Origin: Lepidodermella squamata
Taxonomy: Eukaryota > Gastrotricha
Length of the DNA stretch: 64,000 bases
Direction of reading: 5' to 3'
Assembly: GCA_047495785.1 (NCBI GenBank)
Contig: JBLDXI010000011.1
Coordinates: 1,860,001-1,924,000 of the forward strand
In this document: positions 57,366 to 64,000 of the stretch, one piece after another
Position numbering within the stretch: the first letter of the stretch is position 1
How the letters are laid out: each line of letters begins with the position of its first letter
The notes under the pieces: generated by a model
Database searches by the model: none
Seen by the model: the letters and a program-made list of their open reading frames with translations, nothing else
What the model was told of the DNA's origin: nothing
Translations under genes and position numbers: made by a program

Positions 57366-58360
57366 ATCACCTGTAGAGCTAGTTTTAAGATAGAGTTCCT
57401 ACTCCTGACCAAGCCTGTGAACGCCATGGGCGCCAGATGTTGTGATGAATCAGCATCGAGTGGTTGGAAAAGTAAACAAATCGGGTGATTTTTCGATTCC
57501 CGATATCTCATTAACGGAAATTTCCTTGATGGAGAATTTGGTGGTATCCGATACCGCTTGAAATGCTGATCTCATCACTATTATTTTTTCGAAATTTTCG
57601 GAGCAATGTAAAGCAGTGAAATCAAGAAAAATGATTTTTTGATTTCAAATAAATCAACATTAACTAATAAGTAAATCGAAGTTGAAGCATATTTATAATA
57701 TGGTGGGTAGTTCTAATCAAGCTCTACATTTTGATGCTTGGAGCGAGCTTGGAGGATTTTTTCCTGATTTTCCATAATTTTACAAATTATTCTGCTTGGT
57801 TTTTTACATTATAAAGATCGAGACTGCTCGCTGGATTCCATCCAGAACCTTTGTTGACAGCACGTGCGCCACGTGCACACGTCGTGTGGCTGGATCGAGC
57901 TCAGAGCTGGAACGGAGTTCCAATATAGTGAAAAACCCTTCATGCAAGAAATAAAAAATTCCAGAAAATCGGAAAAAAATCTTCCAAGCTCGCTCCAAGC
58001 ATCAAAATGTAGAGCTTGATCAGAATTACCTGGTCCATTAAAAATACCCTTTAATTTCGCTGCCTTACTGGCAGTTGTCAGGTTTTATTGATTGATCAAT
58101 TTTGTTTTGATGCGATTTTCCCCATTTCAAATATCATTAAAATTTCGGAAAAAAATCAGTGTGTTCGTCTTTGCAAGAGCTATCTCGAACCGCCGGAGAT
58201 GATTGATTTTGATTAATCGTTCACGAATAATGAGCGATCGAAAAATCACCCGATTTGTTTACTTTTCCAACCACTCGATGCTGATTCATCACAACATCTG
58301 GCGCCCATGGCGTTTACAGGCTTTGTCAGGAGTAGGAACTCTACCTTAAAACTAGCTACT
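57366..58360. mobile_element. Long fold-back (palindromic) element of about 1 kb
   Basis: Outer arms 57371-57505 and 58229-58350 pair over more than 120 bp (for example TAGAGTTCCTACTCCTGACC against its complement, and AAATCACCCGATTTGTTTAC against its complement). Inner arms 57713-57776 and 57970-58030 pair as well (AAGCTCTACATTTTGATGCT). All pairs share one centre near 57868, so the whole is one giant imperfect hairpin with a loop of about 190 bp. No ORF of note. Confidence 0.8.
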
Positions 58361-59610
58361 AGCTCTATGGATCTACTGTATTTATTTATCTATGCTCGAT
58401 CTTTACAGGTCAACTTTTTCGCGTGCCTGATGGCTGGAAAAAAAATTGAACGCCAGTTTTTTCTGCGCATCAAATGCATTACGCCATTTGTTTCTATTTC
58501 CGGCACACTGTTCTGGCGCGAAAGGCGCGATATAGGGCTTGGTTTTTTAGATATATGGCCAATCACTAAAAACCACGTCTCCCTAGCAACTAAGAAAAAA
58601 ACGCAGCTGCGCACTTATGATTCTTCGCTAGCTCTTTAACAGCCCTCGTTAGCTGCATCCCTAGATAAGTGCACGACCCACAGCCCCGACCCCGTGCACT
58701 AATCGAGGGAGCACTGTAGTTGCCAGAAGCCAGCGCCTTCCTGTTTGCGTTCGCAGCAAGGCCGGTTCGAAGTGAATCCGCCGATTCCTTGCACAACATC
58801 TCTGCGTACTCGGCCCGTTCTTCCGGCCCCAACCCCCGAGCCATCCGCTACGTATTGTTTCCGAATGGCGCACACTTTTTTTACATGGCACGTGGGTCCG
58901 CTCACGTTTGGTCCGCCGACTTGAAAAATAACGCACATTTTTTAATTCAGCGAACCACGACCCAGCGGGACCGATACTATGGGAGCATGTAGGTCAAAAT
59001 TATTTCAATTCATATTTTTTTAATGGCGCAAAAAATAATTAGGTGGCACATACGCCTCCTCAAACATATCCCTGGTCTGCTAAGAATTGGTTCGCTGGCC
59101 GCAATGTCGTCTGAAAAATGATGAAAAAAATTTTCCTCGTCTGGAAAGCAGAAATTCAGAATTTCGAAATTTTTGAACTATTTTTGAAAGTACTCAGTTC
59201 TCTGATGGGCAAATTTGTTTTTGTTGCTACGATTGCGGATATAGCAGTCTCAGTTCAATTCTTGTTCTAATGGGCCTAAAGAATGTGAATACTGATGAAA
59301 TATTACGGCGCATGTCATCGTGAATGTAATCCAATGTGCTCAAAGGTATAGTGTACCTGGAAAATTATCTTTGAAAATTACAAAAAATGGGTCACATGCA
59401 ATTGACACAGCAGCAAATAGGCAATATGCCCAAAGAAAGTGATAATAGACCGGAGTGTCCTCTCCTGGAAAGTTTGAAACTCTCGGATCAAAAGGATCAA
59501 TTTGAAATCTATGAACTGGATGAACTACTAGAAAATCCAACAGACCAAATGTCAACAAATGGTGGTTGGAAACTAAAAGGCTAGGAGGCAAAATAATGAC
59601 AAATAAGGGT
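58361..59610. other. Intergenic region, one GC-rich ORF of doubtful status
   Basis: A GC-rich minus-strand frame at 58590-58844 (MARGLGPEERAEYAEM..., Ala-rich, ending near KNHKCAAAFF) has coding-like composition but no recognisable domain, so I leave it as doubtful. At 59285-59340 is a copy of the LamG upstream flank. No other gene is seen. Confidence 0.35.
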
Positions 59611-59790
59611 GATCGGTGGCCCTTTCTTTCCGCACAAGGAGATTCACAAGCTCATGTAACGGTCAAACGACAAGAAGACGCTAAACCAGATCGATCACAT
59701 CACGGTCATCCGCCGCTGGCGAAGTTCTCTTCAGGATGTTAAAGGCCATCGCGGGGCCAACATGAGCAAAGACCACATGCTAGTTGTAGG
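59611..59790 (+). mobile_element. Endonuclease-domain fragment of a non-LTR retrotransposon
   Basis: The frame reads FPHKEIHKL, then a stop, then KKTLNQIDHITVIRRWRSSL, DVKGHRGANMSKDHMLVV. This is the C-terminal part of the APE-type endonuclease of RTE/CR1-like elements: the NQIDHI and SDHxLV positions carry catalytic Asp/His residues. Here the second is KDHMLVV. An in-frame TAA at about 59657 and the lack of flanking domains show it is a dead fragment. Confidence 0.8.
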
Positions 59791-60246
59791 CTCTGTATAC
59801 GCCTAAACCTGGCGCCACCGAAGGGAAGGGTGGCGCTCTGAGGGATCCTGAAGTAAGGTCAAAGTTTTCGCGAAGTCTGACTGACTCAGTCAATTCGTGA
59901 AATCTCGTCCCCACTCGCCTAAAGGCTCGCTCCGACTCTTTTCCCCCGTTTCATTCGTATTAGTCGATCTATATTACGTGCTACTCAAAAATATAGATTT
60001 GATGCTACTGATTCGTGTATCTTTGTAGGCAACATCCGAAAGCTATTAGGATGGACAAATTCGTTAAATTGATGGAACTGTGAATTAGCAAAGTCGAAAT
60101 CCCGAAATCGTTGAGTAAATCTGACTTTAATTAACGACGTTCAGCGATTGTTACATCTTCTGTTATTTGTTGAGTAAGACAAACGTTTTCTTGAGATACG
60201 AAATATTTCACAATATTAAAACAGCATAAACACGGCATGAATGTCC
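59791..60246. other. Intergenic region
   Basis: No gene seen. It contains a short inverted pair around CCTGGCGCCACC / GGTGGCGC at 59810-59835. Confidence 0.45.
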
Positions 60247-62439
60247 CTAAATCAAGTCGTTTAAACCTCCGTGAGACAAATCTCCAAATAGATATCTTCC
60301 GCTGTAGTTGTCGAATGAGCATACTAATGGTTCCGTTTTAGGCACGAATCTCCGAGTTGGAGCTAGCGAAAAGTGCGAAGCTGATTCCCCAAAGCCGCTG
60401 CGGCTGATGACCAAAGCATCCATCTCAATCAATATCAGCCAGTCCAGCCACGATTTCGCAGCCTGAAGCCATATAAAATCGTCCATTAGATCCGTCTCAG
60501 GCAACATATCGATATGCTGAACAGTTAGGTTTTGCATTCCATCAGTTGAGAATATTTTTATCCGGCTGGAATTTACGATGCCTGGGCCAAGTAAATTCAG
60601 AATTTCGCTGTAAGTTATCGCCCAATCTGTTGTCATGAAAAGCGTGACATTATTCCCACGAAAGTCGGGAGAATCTAGCACGCGAAGAACTTCGTTCGCG
60701 TAGCATTTCAGCTCTGGAAGCCTTGACATGTCATGAAGGTTGTCAATATCTGAAATGATCGGATAGCATGAGACATTTGAAACTACTGCTAAACCAGTAA
60801 CAGTTGAAAAGTGGATCTTGACCATTGTGTACCATTTTTGAAATTGCTGGAATGTGAGGTAAGGACAAACCGTGGAGTGCTTCGGGTTCATTAGGGGTAT
60901 TGTTCGTATATAGCCAACCGAAAACCACTTACATACTTACATAAAATTACGTGAATTTTGCAGGGATCCGACTAGGTCCAGCTCTGAGGGGGGTAAATCG
61001 AGCATTTTGAGCCCCAAATTTTACAAATAAACAGAGGGCAAATCAACCCTTACGTTTTTCAGAAATGTTCGAACGCCAGGGGCTTTTACTGCCTCAATTT
61101 TATGTCAAAAGATTCCCCGTGTTGCAATGTAGTATTTCGCCAAGTTGCCTCCAAGAATCTAGTCAAAAATGAATGCAAAGTAGCATTTCGAAAATTTGGC
61201 TACCATGGCTAATAAGCCAGGTTTGACTAGGCCTGATAAGGATTTGACATATTTTTCCGATTCCGGAAAACAATTTGCGAAAATAACCAGTCCACCAGTC
61301 GTTTTTACGTTTCTCAGAGCTCAACTATTGTAATTGAAAATAACGAGAAGGAACTAGAACTTGAAAATATGCTTTGTTCCAAAACAAAGAATATTCCAGC
61401 TCAAAAATGTGAAAATTGCGTAAAAATTCCATGATTCAATTGTTACCAGTCATTCGGTGGAACACACTTGTTTTTCCTACTTACACAAAGTCCGAATTTG
61501 AAGACCAAGTTTGATAGAATTATCCCAAAACTCGCGACCAACTGTATTGGATATCACGCTGTTGAATAGCTCTTTCAACTTGGCGTTAGGTCGGCCGAAC
61601 ATGAGGCGGATCGCGGCTGAAATCGCGACGTTCAAGTCATCGCTGTAGCTCAACAATCCAGGTGCTGATTTATTAAAGTTGGCTTGAAAAGCCTTATTCC
61701 GCAAAATCGTATCTAGACCAGCATGCCGGTTACTCTTAATCTTCAGATCGCTATACTGCTCATGCTCTTCTATAAATTTCTCGTTGGAAAAAAGTTCCAT
61801 ATACGGTTCGTCGGGTAAGTCTCCTTGATGCAACAGCCATTTAATATTTTCTGAGCGTTTCGCGGTGACTTTTTGAAACGTCTCAGCATCCACGTCGTAG
61901 AAATGCTCGTTCATTTCAAAATAATCAGCTGCATCCGACGGTCGTTGCCACTCCATGTTGAAAACGCGACCAGTGCCTATTGCGAGGTAAAAGGCAATGA
62001 CAGCGCCTCGAAGTCGATCTCCGAGACCGTGGCATTCAGGCCGTTTTATTTTGCACTTGGCCGAAGGATCACGACCACTCAGAGATGGGAACATAAAGTC
62101 GTAACACGTGTCGTTGCCAAGCTTTGGGAATCTGCAGGTAGTCGTTAGTAACTTGAGCGATTCACCTCGCCTCATTTTCTGTGCCATCACTTTGAAATAG
62201 TGCTCAGTAATGGATTTGGCCAGATCGATAGCTTTCCCTGGTTTCGGCGAGATTTCGATAGGTTGATCATATTCATCCATAGAAACCTGCTGGTCATATT
62301 CACGCGATTTAGAGATAGGTCCAGAGATAGCGACATGTGAACTGGGAATTTGCTGGCGAGAGAGTAATGCGATTACAAGCAAAGCTACAACAGCTGCAAC
62401 TGAGGCTACTAAAAATTTGTGTGCATCATTCTGAGCCAT
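60247..62439 (-). CDS. Fucosyltransferase-like type II membrane protein
   Basis: Two-exon model, 61485-62439 and 60247-60788, joined in phase 1 (donor GTAAGTAG, acceptor GGTTTAG), giving 498 aa. The N-terminus has a short tail and a membrane anchor (residues 9-27), as in Golgi glycosyltransferases. Residues 138-145 read GLGDRLRG followed by A-V-I-A-F-Y-L-A-I-G-T-G-R, and exon 1 ends at LGLQIRT. Exon 2 contains NNVTLFMTTDW and MDALVISRSGFGESAS (SGFG at 449-452). The order G-DR-RG, (H)xR and D..x.SRSGFG is that of the fucosyltransferase superfamily (GT11/23/37/65-type GDP-fucose binding fold). I cannot assign the linkage. The splice acceptor is the weakest part: an alternative AG nearby breaks the frame. 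Seven bases before the ATG are CGGTCA-like, not informative. Confidence 0.65.
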
Positions 62440-63249
62440 CGGTCAAGGAGAACGCTAACAGGAATTCGTGTTCACAACTTACATTGAGAAGGATTAACTA
62501 GGAGGATTGGTTATATTTACTCGTGATGTGAGGCAAGTCAAAACGGATAGATCAAACAGTCAGCCATTCGCGATGTTACGCTCACACTTCTTGCGCGCGA
62601 GCCAGAGCCCGACCGCGCTTATTGATTGAGTTGAGTGGCCGAACGATAGACATCGATAGACAAATCGGAAAGTAGCGATCTTCCTATAGTAAATAAATTC
62701 ACACCAAAACGTGAAAAAGTGGGTACGCGACCTTCAGTTTTATTCACTCATATCCGCACATTGTACTTTTTTAGTTTTTTTTATTAATTTCCAAAATTCC
62801 TAGAGAAAAACTGTTATTTCCCAAAAATTCCGAAACAATTTTATGGGACGGTTTTTTGTTTTTTTAACTTTTTTAAATTGTCTCAAAGTTGGTGAAAACA
62901 CTCTTCTAAAACACATAGTATTTTTCTTCGAATTTTTCGGCGTAAAATAAAAAAGTTTACCGCGCCCTGAAAGATTCTTAAAATGGCAATTTTTCGTATA
63001 AGTGACTTGAGACAATATAAAAAAGTTAAAAAAAACCGCCTCATGACACGGGCATTCGATAGAGGAGCGCTTGTGGTATTCCGGAATTTTTTTAGAATTT
63101 TCGGGAAATGAAAGTTTTTCTCTGGGAATTTTAGAAATCAGGCCTTCAGGCCAATGTTATTAGATTTCTGAAAGTATTCGTAGCATATATGCATTTTATT
63201 TGCAAGAAGATAACAGGGAGATCACATTTTTCTATAATCACATTTCATG
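62440..63249. other. Upstream region of the fucosyltransferase-like gene
   Basis: Positions 62645-62765 are a diverged third copy of dispersed repeat family B. At 62845-63040 the words TTTTTTAACTTTTTTAAATT, GTCTCAA... and their complements form a loose inverted pair. No gene seen. Confidence 0.45.
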
Positions 63250-63254
63250 TAATA

Positions 63255-63655
63255 TATCGATGAAAGATCACAGAAAAACCTCACGGTAAAGGATGTTTTT
63301 GGTATAAAATATATTCCTTTCTTAACAATGTCGTGTACATAAGAGCAATTTAAATTGCGGGTGTCGGTCACGCGCGAAAGGGCGACATTGAGCTGACAGG
63401 GCGCTGCTTAAGAGACCGGCCAACAAAATGGAAGGTTTGACCCTGGCTTTTGGTGATTGAGCAGCTGAAGGCTAATCGGACGGGAAACTGCCTTCGACGA
63501 ATGGCAACAAGTGCACCATCCTGATCGGCAATGAGAGGAATGCGTTGAATCTGAGCACCAAAGCTCCCAGTAAGAATCTCGCCTTCGATGACAACGTTAT
63601 GTCGCGATCGCTGAACAGATGGTCTAGTTCCATTGCATCTTTCCATTTGGCCCAT
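63255..63655 (-). mobile_element. Helitron Pif1-helicase C-terminal fragment, frameshifted
   Basis: Minus-strand translation gives CNGTRPSVQRSRHNVVIEG, then RIPLIADQDGALVAIRRRQF, then LAFSCSITKSQGQTFHFVG: helicase motif V/VI region of the PIF1 part of Helitron Rep-Hel proteins (LCNGTR..., RRQFPV..AF..TI.KSQGQT). After a frameshift near 63405 it continues as CQLNVALSRVTDTRNL, motif VI. It abuts the LamG fragment directly. Confidence 0.88.
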
Positions 63656-63920
63656 CTCTATTACAGTCGAGTCCTATGGCAGCAGTCGGTGGAGATCGGC
63701 AAGCTTCACTCACTTGCCTCATTTTGTTCGCTGACAGGGGTGAATCGTAGGCAGTAACACGCGCCATATTGTCATTTTTCCATCAAGCCGTACTTCGTAT
63801 TGGTCTCTCGACCGAAAGCTCCTCCGGCTGCAATCGATGGCACCCATTGAATGGCCGAGTCTGATTCGTAGAACAGCTTCCGATCGACAACTGTCGAATT
63901 TGAGTACATTTTACCCATTA
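63645..63920 (-). pseudogene. LamG/ConA-like gene fragment (copy 4), fused to Helitron
   Basis: Matches the second domain of the LamG genes from SNSTVVDRKLFYESDSAIQW to GLDCNRDGPNGK. It has a one-base insertion in the T-run at about 63774 (five T where copy 1 has four) that breaks the frame. At its 3' side (towards lower coordinates) it stops after the NGK codons and continues directly with Helitron helicase sequence. Upstream of 63920 the LamG match ends. A broken piece, not a gene. Confidence 0.85.
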
Positions 63921-64000
63921 ATCATCAACGTATTGAAACGGGTTGAAGCAGTTTCGATTTCAACAGGGGCGCAGGTGTTCTCAAGGAGGTGCTTGGCGCA
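63921..64000. other. Window edge
   Basis: Too short to judge. The LamG match has already ended and nothing is recognised. Confidence 0.3.

Overview
The window looks like a piece of a compact invertebrate nuclear genome. Genes are split by many short introns of about 50-66 bp plus a few long ones, introns follow GT-AG rules with T-rich acceptors, and intergenic DNA is AT-rich and crowded with small transposons. Three genes on the left (DDX41, LANCL, PGK) lie head-to-tail with only about 155 bp between stop and next start, as in nematode operons. I favour a nematode outside Caenorhabditis, but no sequence here fixes the taxon. Gene models were spliced by eye, using reading phase, donor/acceptor sequence and family conservation.

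Left third (1-19000): conserved housekeeping and developmental genes. These are DDX41 (RNA helicase), a LanC-like protein, phosphoglycerate kinase (5 exons, 417 aa, with a decayed non-LTR retrotransposon in its 3-kb intron) and a five-exon Cdx/caudal homeobox gene with a CpG-rich, CCAAT-box promoter region.

Middle (19000-36000): a fast-evolving secreted/surface gene region. It holds a bulb-type (GNA-like) mannose lectin gene whose promoter and signal-peptide exon are duplicated as a large inverted repeat, an intronless one-domain ABCF1-like gene with damaged catalytic motifs, seven small Ly6/three-finger-like GPI-type genes on both strands, a four-exon secreted cysteine-rich gene and a GT6 (ABO-type) glycosyltransferase.

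Right third (37000-64000): three long tandem copies on the minus strand of a gene for a GPI-type protein with two LamG/ConA-like domains (one frameshifted), plus a fourth broken fragment fused to a Helitron helicase remnant. A fucosyltransferase-like type II membrane protein and two unrecognised ORFs complete the genes. Between them are nested transposons with readable boundaries: a Ginger-like element inside a non-LTR reverse transcriptase (4-bp target duplication), a hAT-type MITE inside a TA-flanked MITE (8-bp duplication), and several fold-back elements.

How the genes fit together: the middle and right parts combine putative glycan-binding surface or secreted proteins (B-lectin, LamG), GPI-type cysteine-rich proteins (Ly6) and glycan-modifying enzymes (GT6, fucosyltransferase-like). 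This suggests a locus for surface glycan recognition and display, which is an inference from content and proximity only. No tRNA, rRNA or CRISPR array was recognised.
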